This document shows positions 25,519-34,020 of a stretch of DNA of 44,305 bases, piece after piece. The translations under genes and the position numbers were made by a program. The DNA is taken from the NCBI GenBank assembly GCA_964535125.1, contig CAZHSN010000005.1, forward strand, positions 1 through 44,305. Direction: 5' to 3'. The notes under the pieces are model-generated. The model was given only the letters and a program-made list of their open reading frames with translations. It did not search any database and had not been told where the DNA came from. The stretch comes from CAZHSN01 sp964535125. GTDB lineage: Bacteria; Armatimonadota; HRBIN16. The stretch's first letter is position 1. Every line of letters starts with the position of its first letter.

Positions 25519-26931
25519 ATGCAACGGCTCAACATCATTCTGATCGTGACGGATGACTTAGGGTGGCGAGACCTGTCTTGCCAAGGCAGCAGCTTTTACG
25601 AGACTCCCTGTCTTGACTGTCTGGCGGCATCGGGCATGCGATTTACCGATGCGTACGCCGCCTGTCCAGTCTGTTCCCCCAGTCGAGCGTCGATTCTTAC
25701 AGGCAGATATCCTGCACGTATCGGGATCACCGATTGGATTGACACCGACCGTGTCCTCCACCCCTGCCGTGGCAAACTCGTGGATGCACCGTACCTGGAT
25801 CATCTGCCGCTTCACGAAGAGACTCTGGCCAGCCTGCTGAAAGAGGCTGACTACCAGACTTGGCACGTGGGGAAATGGCACTTGGGCACGGAGCCGTATT
25901 GGCCCGAGCATCACGGCTTTGATGTTAACATCGCCGGCTGCAGTTGGGGAGCACCCCACCACGGTTATTTTGCGCCATGGGGTAATCCGCGGCTTGATGA
26001 GGGCGCTCCGGGCGAGTACCTGACAGACCGGTTGACCGATGAAGCTGTCGCGCTCATCCGTAACCGAAACAAACGTAAGCCGTTTTTCCTCAATCTATGG
26101 CATTATGCGGTGCACACACCGATACAGGTGCGCGAGGAGTGGGCCGAACGGTGGCGCCGGAAGGCCCACGAGATGGGGCTGGACCGTGTGGATGCGTTTG
26201 CGGATGGCGAACCGTATCCCACAGAGCATAAGCGCCACTTGCGTGTACGGCGCCGGATGGTGCAGAGCGATCCTGACTACGCCGCGATGATCGCCAACCT
26301 GGATGCGAATATCGGACGGCTGCTTCAGGAACTGGATGAAGCGGGGATTGCAGACCAAACGGTAGTGGTGTTTACCAGTGACAACGGCGGATTGGCCACC
26401 AGTGAGGGCTCACCGACGTGTAACCTGCCGCTTCAACAGGGTAAAGGCTGGATGTATGAAGGCGGGTTGCGTGTACCGCTGATTATACGCTGGCCCAACC
26501 GCACTCAGCCGGGCAGCGTCTGTCACGAACCGGTCACCAGTCCTGATCTGTTCCCCACGCTGTTGACAGCATCTGGCTTGCGGTACCACTGCCGAAGACG
26601 TCTGGATGGCATTGATATCGGTCCGATGCTGCACGGTGCGCTGCAACCGCGGGGCCCCATCTACTGGCACTACCCGCACTACGGCAACCAGGGCGGTACT
26701 CCGGGCGGGGTGGTCCGTTTAGGCGACCGCAAGCTCATCGATTTCTACGAAGACGGGCACGTGGAGCTGTACAATCTGCGGGAAGATCCGGGCGAACAAC
26801 GGAATCTGGCCAGCGATGACCCGCACACCGCCCGGATGCTGCAAAACAAGCTGGCCAGTTGGAGGCTGGATGTGGGCGGCGTGATGTGCCCGCAGGCGAC
26901 TGACTCGCCGGAGCGCCACGACGCCATGTAA
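25519..26931 (+). CDS. Canonical sulfatase, cytoplasmic by sequence
   Basis: ATG 25519 has GGAGAG close upstream and begins with a family strand (MQRLNIILIVTDDLGWRDLS). The 470-residue product holds the full type I sulfatase signature CSPSRASILTG (C52 to be turned into formylglycine) with R56, metal aspartates D12 and D13, and TSDNGG. It should hydrolyse a sulfate ester on a sugar. There is no signal peptide or lipobox, so it acts in the cytoplasm unless exported by unusual means. No formylglycine-generating enzyme gene is in the window. It is followed 38 bases later by a second sulfatase gene. Confidence 0.95.
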   Translation: MQRLNIILIVTDDLGWRDLSCQGSSFYETPCLDCLAASGMRFTDAYAACPVCSPSRASILTGRYPARIGITDWIDTDRVLHPCRGKLVDAPYLDHLPLHEETLASLLKEADYQTWHVGKWHLGTEPYWPEHHGFDVNIAGCSWGAPHHGYFAPWGNPRLDEGAPGEYLTDRLTDEAVALIRNRNKRKPFFLNLWHYAVHTPIQVREEWAERWRRKAHEMGLDRVDAFADGEPYPTEHKRHLRVRRRMVQSDPDYAAMIANLDANIGRLLQELDEAGIADQTVVVFTSDNGGLATSEGSPTCNLPLQQGKGWMYEGGLRVPLIIRWPNRTQPGSVCHEPVTSPDLFPTLLTASGLRYHCRRRLDGIDIGPMLHGALQPRGPIYWHYPHYGNQGGTPGGVVRLGDRKLIDFYEDGHVELYNLREDPGEQRNLASDDPHTARMLQNKLASWRLDVGGVMCPQATDSPERHDAM

Positions 26932-26969
26932 GCCCCCGATCGCCGTCGCGTCGGCAGGAGGATGAACCG

Positions 26970-28157
26970 ATGACCCGCGCCGTCAGGCCTAATGTGCTGT
27001 TTATCCTGATGGATGACATGGGGTACGGCGACATGGAGTGCTACGGCAGTACGCTGCTGCAGACGCCGCACATGAACCGGATCGCCGCCGAAGGTGCGGT
27101 CTGCACCCGCATGTACTCCGCGCCTGTGTGCAGCCCGGCCAGAGCCCAACTGCTGACCGGGCTTTATGCACCGCATACCGGCATCACCCGTGTGTTGTTT
27201 CCGCAAGATACGATTGGCCTGACGGATGCCACGCCCACCATCGCGTCGCATCTGCGCCTGGCCGGATATGCCACGATGGCGATTGGCAAGTGGCATCTGG
27301 GGTGCCGACCAGAACATATGCCCACACGGCACGGATTCGATGAGTACTTCGGGTTGTTGTACAGCAATGATATGGCCCCATTGTCTCTGTATCGAGACGA
27401 GGTGATCTGTGAACAGGATGTGGATCAGGCGTCGCTTACCCGACGGTACACGGACGAGGCGCTGCGGTTCATGGAGCGTCATCAGCGCCAGCCGTTTTTC
27501 TGTTATCTGGCGCACACCATGCCGCATATACCGCTTCATGTCGAGTCACAGTACGCCGGACGCTCGCGGGCTGGACTGTATGGCGACGTGATCGAGTGCA
27601 TCGACGACCAGATCGGCCGGTTGCTGGATCGGCTCGATGCACTGGGCCTGGCGGAGAACACCCTGGTCGTCGTCAGCAGCGACAATGGCCCCTGGTACCA
27701 GGGGAGCGTACGCGGACAGCGGGGACGTAAGTTCGACACGTATGAAGGCGGCGTCCGTGTTCCCTTTATCGTGCGGTGGCCGCAGCGTATCGCGCCCGGG
27801 GGACGTCGTGATCAGGTGATGGCGCTGATTGATGTGTTGCCCACAGTGCTGCGGCTGGCGGGATGCCCTTCGTCCCAGGCGGTGGACGGTCTGGATGCCA
27901 GCGACACGCTCTGTGATGGCGCCCCCTCGCCGCATACCGAGGTGTTTCTATACCTGGATGCCGCGCTCAGTGCGGTGGTCTCAGGGGACTGGAAGCTGCA
28001 TGTGCGTCCTTCAGCGGGAGAGGGTTGGGCGCGGTGTGAGTTCCCTCAGTTGTTCAACCTGGCGGACGATCCGGATGAGTGCTATAACCTCGCGGACCGG
28101 TATCCTGCTGTGGTGGAACGCATGCTGGCCGCCGCGCACCGTGCCGATAACGACTGA
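26970..28157 (+). CDS. Canonical sulfatase, second copy
   Basis: This 395-residue sulfatase is preceded by AGGAGG. It contains the signature CSPARAQLLTG with the formylglycine site C54 and R58, the metal aspartates D15 and D16 (ILMDDMGYGDM), KWHLG and SSDNGP. Compared with its upstream neighbour it is shorter and clearly divergent, so it is an older paralogue or has a different substrate. Again no signal peptide is visible. It is likely co-transcribed with the 25519 gene, since only 38 bases lie between them. The target sulfate ester is unknown; the gene context points to a sulfated sugar. Confidence 0.95.
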   Translation: MTRAVRPNVLFILMDDMGYGDMECYGSTLLQTPHMNRIAAEGAVCTRMYSAPVCSPARAQLLTGLYAPHTGITRVLFPQDTIGLTDATPTIASHLRLAGYATMAIGKWHLGCRPEHMPTRHGFDEYFGLLYSNDMAPLSLYRDEVICEQDVDQASLTRRYTDEALRFMERHQRQPFFCYLAHTMPHIPLHVESQYAGRSRAGLYGDVIECIDDQIGRLLDRLDALGLAENTLVVVSSDNGPWYQGSVRGQRGRKFDTYEGGVRVPFIVRWPQRIAPGGRRDQVMALIDVLPTVLRLAGCPSSQAVDGLDASDTLCDGAPSPHTEVFLYLDAALSAVVSGDWKLHVRPSAGEGWARCEFPQLFNLADDPDECYNLADRYPAVVERMLAAAHRADND

Positions 28158-28163
28158 CACAGG

Positions 28164-28239
28164 CATTTGTTGGCGAATTCATGGTCACAGATGCAGGTAT
28201 ACCTGACACAAATGGTGAAACAGTGCGTTAGGTGACCAT
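28164..28239. promoter_or_regulatory. Nested inverted repeats in an intergenic region
   Basis: Three perfect inverted repeats are nested here: CATTTGT (28164-28170) with ACAAATG (28208-28214), ATGGTCAC (28181-28188) with GTGACCAT (28232-28239), and a twelve-base palindrome CAGGTATACCTG (28194-28205). The block fills the gap before the GxGYxYP gene and may be an operator or a leader structure. Confidence 0.45.
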
Positions 28240-28255
28240 CGAAGGAGGCGGCAGC

Positions 28256-30541
28256 ATGGCGCTGTACACGTACGACCTGACACATACCTACGCTCTGGAC
28301 CGCAAAGATCCCGCTCAGGCCCGTGTTGCATGGGACACGGCGCACTTCGTCACATCCATCCAGGGAATCGTCAACCGCGATGCCCCCCGGCTGTATCTGT
28401 TCTTCATCAATGGTCCGGAGGCCAAAGTCGACCGGTTCTGGCTGGATCGGTTCCGCGAACCGGAAGGATACTTGGCCGGGATGCCGCTGCGTACATGCCG
28501 GGATCTGGATGAACTGGTGCGGGTATTCCGCAGCCGGCTGAAGGGCGTGGTGGTGTATGATGAGCGGGTTCCGTGTACCAGCAACCTGGCCAGCACCATC
28601 GCCGGTGTCTCCGATCTCGCTTGCCTCCGGTACGACCCTGCTCCCGGCAGCCTGTATCACCGGATGGTGGTCGATCCCAAGGGCCCGCGGCTTCCTGTGC
28701 GGTTCCGGCTGATCCGTGAAGATGGTTCTCCCATGTTTACCGGCGAGGGGAAGATCCCGGACAGTAACCTGACTTCCACTGGCAGCGCCAAGTGTGACGC
28801 CTATGTCTGGGCCCGCCGGCGTTTCTTGGAGACCGGACGGTGTACCAGCAAACGGCTGGCCTACTATTTGGATGCGTGGTGGTTACGCTTCCCGGATGGG
28901 GATCTGTTCAATCATACGCTGACCAACCACGACTTCTTTATCTCCGAACGCGCGTTCTTCTGTGACCTGGGGCCATGGGATGATGAAACGCCGGTGGATG
29001 ACCGCAACCAACCGCTGGGTACCGACCAGCGCACCCTGCAGGACATCCTGCATGTGCTGTACCGGCGCAATCAGGGAGGCATGTTGGCGGTGGGCGGGTT
29101 TACCCCGTGGGCGTGGAAGTACACCGACTACGGCAACGCAGGCGGTAAACACGGCGGTGTGGAGAGTGAATGGAGGTTCGCTGAGATCATCTCCTGCTTC
29201 AACGGCTTTATGGATGCCGATGCGTTGGGTTACAGCGGCATGGCGAACGCATCGGTGTTCCGCCACTTCAAGCCGAAGGTGACGTATCCTCAGGTGCGTC
29301 CGACGCTTGATGCCCTAAAGCAGCGCGGTCTGGTGTTGCCGGATGGGCGAGTGGCGCCCAAGAGCTTTGTGGCGATTTATGCAGGCGACTACGATGCCGC
29401 CGCCTGGGTATATCAACGGATGCCATTCCTGTGGACCGATCCCGAACGCGGCTCTATACCCATCAGTTGGTCGGTTAACCCCAACCTTGCGGACCGCTTC
29501 GGGCCGGGACTGGATTATCTGCGACGCACGGCTTCCCCCAATGATGTGTTTCTGGCGGGAGAAGGCGCAGGATATTTGAATCCCGGGCACTTGGTTCCAC
29601 CCCGCCGGTTCAGCGGTCTGCCGGACGGTGTGGAGGCTTGGGTGCGTCACAGTCAGGAGTACTACAGGCGCTGGGGCTATACGGCGACGGGATTCGTGAT
29701 TGATGGATTTGCTCCGCGTACAGATGCCCGACTGCTGAAGCAGATGACCCGCTTCTCGCCCGATGGGATTGGCATGCAGTTCAGCGCCAACACCGACATG
29801 GTGGACGATACGCCGATCGCCCGCATGCGACACGACTTCTATGATCCCGAGGCAGGGGCCAAACACGCCGTGCATGAGATCGGCTGGAGCGCGCCGGAGT
29901 TTCGCATGTATCGGACCATATTGTGGAGCCCCGGCGGCCTGAAACGGCTATATGAACGAATCCACGAACTGGCGGGAGTGGGACGCGTGGAGATGGTCGA
30001 TACGGTCACGCTGTTCGCGTTGATCCGGCAGTTCTACCGCACGGGAGCCGTGACGGCCGCCGGATGGCGCGACCAGAGTTTATGGAGCGTGCAGGCCGGT
30101 TTGAAGATCACTGCCCATAGTCCCGACATCCCCGGGTTCCCTGTGGACAAGCTGTTTGACGCCCAGGCCGATCGCGGACCTCGCGAGACCATCTTCGCTG
30201 ACAATCGGAACGAGCATTGGGTGGAATGGGAGATGCCTGAGCCGGTGACGGTGGGACGCGTGCGCATCTATGCCGAGGGTGACCAGAACAGCCAACGCCG
30301 CGAATTCGAATTGCTGCGTATCCAGGGCTGGGACGATGCGGCGCAACGCTGGCAGCCGTTCATTGAAGTGAAGCCCGCTCACCCGTATGTGTTCGAGGAC
30401 CGTAACCTGCGCTTATTGACGACGGTCAGCGGCGGTCCCGTCACCGCCCGCCGATGGCGACTGGATCTGACACAGCACCGCACGCCCGACGGCGAACGGA
30501 TGGGGCCGCGTATCATCTGGTTGGAGGCGTTAGCGCCCTGA
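28256..30541 (+). CDS. GxGYxYP-family protein with C-terminal discoidin-like domain
   Basis: ATG 28256 follows AAGGAGG by seven bases; the frame extends to 28232. The 761-residue product has an N-terminal VTSIQGIVNRDAPRLYL typical of GxGYxYP proteins, and the signature region GEGAGYLNPGH near residues 437-443, where asparagine stands in place of the second tyrosine. Residues about 640-761 form a beta-rich F5/8-like module (HWVEWEMPEPVTVGRVRIY, ARRWRLDLTQ). GxGYxYP proteins are believed to act on carbohydrates, though no activity is firmly known to me. No signal peptide is present, unusual for proteins with such a module. It lies 98 bases after the second sulfatase and may join its transcript. 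Confidence 0.87.
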   Translation: MALYTYDLTHTYALDRKDPAQARVAWDTAHFVTSIQGIVNRDAPRLYLFFINGPEAKVDRFWLDRFREPEGYLAGMPLRTCRDLDELVRVFRSRLKGVVVYDERVPCTSNLASTIAGVSDLACLRYDPAPGSLYHRMVVDPKGPRLPVRFRLIREDGSPMFTGEGKIPDSNLTSTGSAKCDAYVWARRRFLETGRCTSKRLAYYLDAWWLRFPDGDLFNHTLTNHDFFISERAFFCDLGPWDDETPVDDRNQPLGTDQRTLQDILHVLYRRNQGGMLAVGGFTPWAWKYTDYGNAGGKHGGVESEWRFAEIISCFNGFMDADALGYSGMANASVFRHFKPKVTYPQVRPTLDALKQRGLVLPDGRVAPKSFVAIYAGDYDAAAWVYQRMPFLWTDPERGSIPISWSVNPNLADRFGPGLDYLRRTASPNDVFLAGEGAGYLNPGHLVPPRRFSGLPDGVEAWVRHSQEYYRRWGYTATGFVIDGFAPRTDARLLKQMTRFSPDGIGMQFSANTDMVDDTPIARMRHDFYDPEAGAKHAVHEIGWSAPEFRMYRTILWSPGGLKRLYERIHELAGVGRVEMVDTVTLFALIRQFYRTGAVTAAGWRDQSLWSVQAGLKITAHSPDIPGFPVDKLFDAQADRGPRETIFADNRNEHWVEWEMPEPVTVGRVRIYAEGDQNSQRREFELLRIQGWDDAAQRWQPFIEVKPAHPYVFEDRNLRLLTTVSGGPVTARRWRLDLTQHRTPDGERMGPRIIWLEALAP

Positions 30542-30587
30542 TCACAGCGGTGATCGCCCGCGGCCGATATACTGTAATGGCCGCATC

Positions 30588-31457
30588 ATGACAGCCGAGA
30601 CATCGAGTTCAACCATACAGTCAGAAACCGCTTGGGGCCTGCATCAGTTGGCCTCAGCGGGTGTGGATGCTTGCCGGCTGGAGGCGGAACTGCTGTTAGC
30701 CTTTGTCCTGGGGTGTGAGCGTACGGTGTTGCGCGCATGGCCCGAGCGTACTCTGCCTCAAGATCAGTGCGACCGGTACCATGAAGTGATCCGACGGCGC
30801 TGTCAGCGCGAACCGCTGGCCTACATCACAGGAGTGCGTCCATTCATGGATATGCGGCTGATGGTCAACGAGGCAGTGCTGGCGCCTCGTCCCGAGACCG
30901 AACTGCTGGTGGGTATCTGTACCGCACTGCAACCGGAACGGTTCGTTGATGCAGGCATCGGCAGCGGCTGCATCGCCATCGGCCTGTTGCGCGCTGTCCG
31001 GAATGCACGGGCGATCGGGGTGGATATCTCACGGCGTGCGCTGAGTGTGGCCCGGGCCAACGCGACCCAATATGGGGTGGAGAGCCGGTTAACGCTGGTT
31101 CACAGTGACTTGCTGCGTGCGCTGGCGCGGCATAGCGTTGATCTGGTTGTCAGCAATCCTCCCTACATTCCCGAGTCTCAGCGAGAGACGCTGCAGCCCG
31201 AGGTCGCACAATGGGAACCTGCGTGTGCGTTGTTCGTTCCTGGAGACGGCTTGCGGTATTACCGCCGGCTGGCGCATGAAGCCGCCTCAGTACTTCGGCC
31301 GGGAGGATATCTGGCCGTCGAGATGGGTGACGGGCAGTCTGACCGCATTCGGGGTATATTCGAACAGACAGGATGGCGACAGATAACAATGCAGAATGAT
31401 CTGGCGGGGACGCCTCGTGTATGCATGGCACAGTGTCCCGGAGGAGGCAGCCGATAG
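30588..31457 (+). CDS. prmC: Release factor glutamine methyltransferase PrmC
   Basis: The 289-residue protein is a class I S-adenosylmethionine methyltransferase that methylates the GGQ glutamine of translation release factors. The motif VLAPRPETELLV, the cofactor loop DAGIGSGCIAIGL and the catalytic NPPYIP are all present, with the N-terminal helical domain intact. This combination is diagnostic for PrmC (HemK). The gene opens an operon with the zinc-ribbon, threonylcarbamoyl and transport genes; its stop overlaps the next start by one base. The usual partner prfA is not adjacent in this window. Only a weak TATACT element precedes it. Confidence 0.95.
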   Translation: MTAETSSSTIQSETAWGLHQLASAGVDACRLEAELLLAFVLGCERTVLRAWPERTLPQDQCDRYHEVIRRRCQREPLAYITGVRPFMDMRLMVNEAVLAPRPETELLVGICTALQPERFVDAGIGSGCIAIGLLRAVRNARAIGVDISRRALSVARANATQYGVESRLTLVHSDLLRALARHSVDLVVSNPPYIPESQRETLQPEVAQWEPACALFVPGDGLRYYRRLAHEAASVLRPGGYLAVEMGDGQSDRIRGIFEQTGWRQITMQNDLAGTPRVCMAQCPGGGSR

Positions 31458-31690
31458 TGTGGGATATGGAACACAGCGCCCTGCTGCCGGGTGTGTGGGG
31501 AGTATGCGCGTGTGGGCACACCATGACGCCCGATGCCGACCGTTGCGGCTGGTGCGGGGCCGAAGTGCTGCTGCTGAAACCGCAAACGGCACACAAACAC
31601 GTGCGTCGGCGTGCAGCCACCCGCGCGGTGAAGTCACCCTCTGACAGCCAGCCCGCGGACTCCATCGTCGATGGACTCTTCGCGCAATGA
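31457..31690 (+). CDS. Zinc-ribbon micro-protein
   Basis: A GTG at 31457, nine bases after GAGGAGG, opens a 77-residue frame that fills the space between prmC and the Sua5 gene. It overlaps prmC by one base and the next start by four (ATGA), which is strong evidence of a real, coupled gene. Residues about 15-35 hold CACGHTMTPDADRCGWCGAE, a C-x-C...C-x-x-C zinc ribbon. A basic, probably disordered tail follows. I do not recognise a family; small zinc ribbons often bind RNA or protein. An ATG at 31466 is the alternative start. Confidence 0.75.
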   Translation: MWDMEHSALLPGVWGVCACGHTMTPDADRCGWCGAEVLLLKPQTAHKHVRRRAATRAVKSPSDSQPADSIVDGLFAQ

Positions 31691-32328
31691 CGCGCACGCT
31701 GCCAGTGAACCATGTGGCAGCGATCGCGGAAGCCGTTGAGCGCCTGCAGAACGGTGAGTTGGTGGTCTTGCCCACAGATACAGTGTATGGGCTCGCTTGT
31801 GACGCGCTGAATGCCGAGGCGGTAGAGCGGCTGGTGCAAGCCAAGGGACGGCCAGACCATAAGCCGTTACCGGTACAGATTGGTGATGTCCGGGAGCTGC
31901 CGATGGTTTGGGCTGATCCTCCGGAGCCGATCATCCGTTTCGTGCGCTGTGTCTGGCCTGGAGCGGTAACGGTGGTGTATGATGCCGCCGAGGACCTGCC
32001 TCAGGCAGTAACCAGAGGCTCCGGTTCGGCAGGTGTGCGGATAGCTGCCGACCCGGTGATGCGCGCGTTGTTGCGGGCGTTCAAAGGCGCCATAGCGCTG
32101 CCCAGCGCCAACCTTTCCGGAGAACCGCCTGCCCGTGAGGTGAGCGAACTGTCTGACGCCTTATTGCAGCATGTGTCACTGGTGCTGGATGCCGGGCCGT
32201 GTACGTCGCTGGCGCCGTCGACGGTGTGTGATATCCGCGGTGACGGCGTTAAGATATTGCGTGAGGGTCCTGTGGGGATAGCGTTGCTGCGCCGGTACTG
32301 GGCAGCCTGTCAGGAGGCCGCGCTGTGA
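31687..32328 (+). CDS. tsaC: L-threonylcarbamoyladenylate synthase (TsaC/Sua5 core)
   Basis: This 213-residue protein carries the YrdC fold, which makes threonylcarbamoyl-AMP for the t6A modification of tRNAs reading ANN codons. Visible motifs are LPTDTVYGLACDA, the basic KGRPDHKPLPV loop and ALPSANLSG. The length fits the short TsaC type without the extra Sua5 C-terminal domain. Its start overlaps the zinc-ribbon stop by ATGA and its stop overlaps the ABC ATPase start, so the genes are translated together. TsaC next to prmC is common in bacterial genomes. Confidence 0.95.
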   Translation: MTRTLPVNHVAAIAEAVERLQNGELVVLPTDTVYGLACDALNAEAVERLVQAKGRPDHKPLPVQIGDVRELPMVWADPPEPIIRFVRCVWPGAVTVVYDAAEDLPQAVTRGSGSAGVRIAADPVMRALLRAFKGAIALPSANLSGEPPAREVSELSDALLQHVSLVLDAGPCTSLAPSTVCDIRGDGVKILREGPVGIALLRRYWAACQEAAL

Positions 32329-33068
32329 TCGAACTCAGACAACTGACACGCCGATTTGGGGAACTGGTGGCGGTTGATCATCTGTCTCTCACCGTTCAGC
32401 CTGGAGAGATCTACGGGTTCTTAGGGCCAAATGGCGCAGGTAAGACCACGGCGATCCGCATGCTGAACGGTCTGGTGCGCCCCACATCCGGAACGGCGTT
32501 GGTCTGTGGGTTCGATGTGGTCGACCAGCCGACCGAGGCACGGCGCGTAACGGGATATGTTCCCGATAATCCGTTTTTATATGACCGCTTGACAGCCCGT
32601 GAGCATCTGCGGTTCATCGCTGATGTATTCCGACTGCCTGACCGCAGCGCCCGCAGAGAAGCGGACCATTGGCTGGAGTTGTTCCAGTTGACTCGCAGTG
32701 ACAGCTTGTTGGTGGAAGGGTATTCGCGCGGTATGCGTCAGAAGCTGGCGTTGGCGGCGGCGCTGCTCCACCATCCGAAGGCGTTGTTTCTGGATGAGCC
32801 CACGGTGGGGCTTGATCCGCAGGGAATGAAGCAACTGCGCGATGTACTCCGTGATCGGGCCGCCGATGGCGCTGCGGTGCTGCTGTCGACACACAGTCTG
32901 GATATCGCCGAGCGGTTGTGCGACCGGGTGGGCATTATCAACCGTGGGGTGCTGCTTACCGAAGGGGTGCCGGGCGCGCTGCGGGATCAGATGCAGGCAG
33001 CCAGTCTGGAAGATCTGTTCCTGCAGCTGACCGCTCCATCGGAACCAGCGGAAGGAGACGCACAGTGA
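32325..33068 (+). CDS. ABC transporter ATP-binding protein
   Basis: The 247-residue single-domain ATPase has Walker A GPNGAGKTT (residues 34-42), Walker B ALFLDEPTVGLD, and a signature that reads YSRGMRQKL instead of LSGGQ. That variant is typical of exporters of the CcmA/NatA type. The usual membrane partner of an ABC-2 exporter is not next door; instead a CPBP protease follows eleven bases later. It could work with an unlinked permease or be part of a membrane-protein handling set with the CPBP and TPR proteins. Substrate is unknown. Confidence 0.93.
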   Translation: MIELRQLTRRFGELVAVDHLSLTVQPGEIYGFLGPNGAGKTTAIRMLNGLVRPTSGTALVCGFDVVDQPTEARRVTGYVPDNPFLYDRLTAREHLRFIADVFRLPDRSARREADHWLELFQLTRSDSLLVEGYSRGMRQKLALAAALLHHPKALFLDEPTVGLDPQGMKQLRDVLRDRAADGAAVLLSTHSLDIAERLCDRVGIINRGVLLTEGVPGALRDQMQAASLEDLFLQLTAPSEPAEGDAQ

Positions 33069-33078
33069 GCGGCAGTGT

Positions 33079-34020
33079 GTGCGGGACACAAGCATGAACG
33101 TGTTGCAACAGATTGGTCCTTGGGGGCTTTTGGCCTATCTGCTGCTGCAGATCCCGCCGTTGGTGATCGTGGGGATGGATCGCGCCCGTCGCCGGCGCGG
33201 TGCTGCACCGTTATTGGCGCCGACCTGGAGCTTCATGGACCTGTGGTTCATACTGAACATCACGCTGTGGCTGATCATCGGGCTGACATTTCTTTGGGCG
33301 GTGCTCTTTGCAGCGACCCTGCATGTGACGGCACCCCGCGGCGCCGCACCGGCGCAGGTGCTGTCGTTGACCGCCGACATGACCCATCCGGTGTTCTTTT
33401 GGAGCGTGTTGGCGCCCTCGCTTGTGTTCCAGAACCTGGCGATGATTGGACTGACGGTGGTCTATGTGCAGGGCCGGTACCGCTGTGCTGCGCACGAGGT
33501 CGGCTTTGACTTTCGATGGGGCATGATCGCCAAAGGCCTGTTGCTGGCGCCGGTGGGTATGCTGCTGGCCGGGGTGGTCGGGATTGTTCAACAGAAGCTG
33601 CTGCCTGTACTCCTGGGAAAACACCTGTGGGACACCCTGATGGAGTGGCAGCAGTCTGCCAACTCGGCGGAGCAGATCCTGCAGCAACTGACCCATCCCG
33701 CGATGATCGCAGCGCTGGCGTTTGCCGCCGTGATCATCGCTCCGTTAGGCGAGGAGTACTTCTTCCGGGGGTATCTGTTTGAGTTGTTGAAACGGCGTAT
33801 CAGCATCGCCGTGGCGATCATCGCGACGTCGGTGTTGTTTTCCATCGTACATATCGCTCCTCTCAACATTCTGCCCATCGTGGCGCTGGGCGTGCTTCTT
33901 GCCGTGGTACGCCATCGTACCGGCAGTCTGTGGGCGGCGATCGGTTTGCACGCCGGGTTTAACGGTCTGTCCGTACTCGCGCTGGTGGTGGCCAAACTTT
34001 TGGGGATCGATCCGCCATGA
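33079..34020 (+). CDS. CPBP-family intramembrane metalloprotease
   Basis: This roughly 313-residue membrane protein has about eight hydrophobic segments and the CPBP (Abi) protease signature: GEEYFFRG (E225, E226, R230), a histidine in FSIVHIAPLN, and HAGFNG near the C-terminus. These correspond to the glutamate, histidine and asparagine active-site set of Rce1-like proteases. The start is uncertain: GTG 33079 gives the longest frame, whereas ATG 33094 is the next option; neither has a good ribosome site. Its stop overlaps the TPR gene by ATGA. Roles in the family range from bacteriocin immunity to lipoprotein or prenyl-protein processing. Confidence 0.9.
   Translation: MRDTSMNVLQQIGPWGLLAYLLLQIPPLVIVGMDRARRRRGAAPLLAPTWSFMDLWFILNITLWLIIGLTFLWAVLFAATLHVTAPRGAAPAQVLSLTADMTHPVFFWSVLAPSLVFQNLAMIGLTVVYVQGRYRCAAHEVGFDFRWGMIAKGLLLAPVGMLLAGVVGIVQQKLLPVLLGKHLWDTLMEWQQSANSAEQILQQLTHPAMIAALAFAAVIIAPLGEEYFFRGYLFELLKRRISIAVAIIATSVLFSIVHIAPLNILPIVALGVLLAVVRHRTGSLWAAIGLHAGFNGLSVLALVVAKLLGIDPP

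Noticed and set aside
30540..30555. Small hairpin GATCAC/GTGATC at the end of the GxGYxYP gene as terminator
   Set aside because: Six pairs only, overlapping the stop codon and with no T-run, too weak to call.
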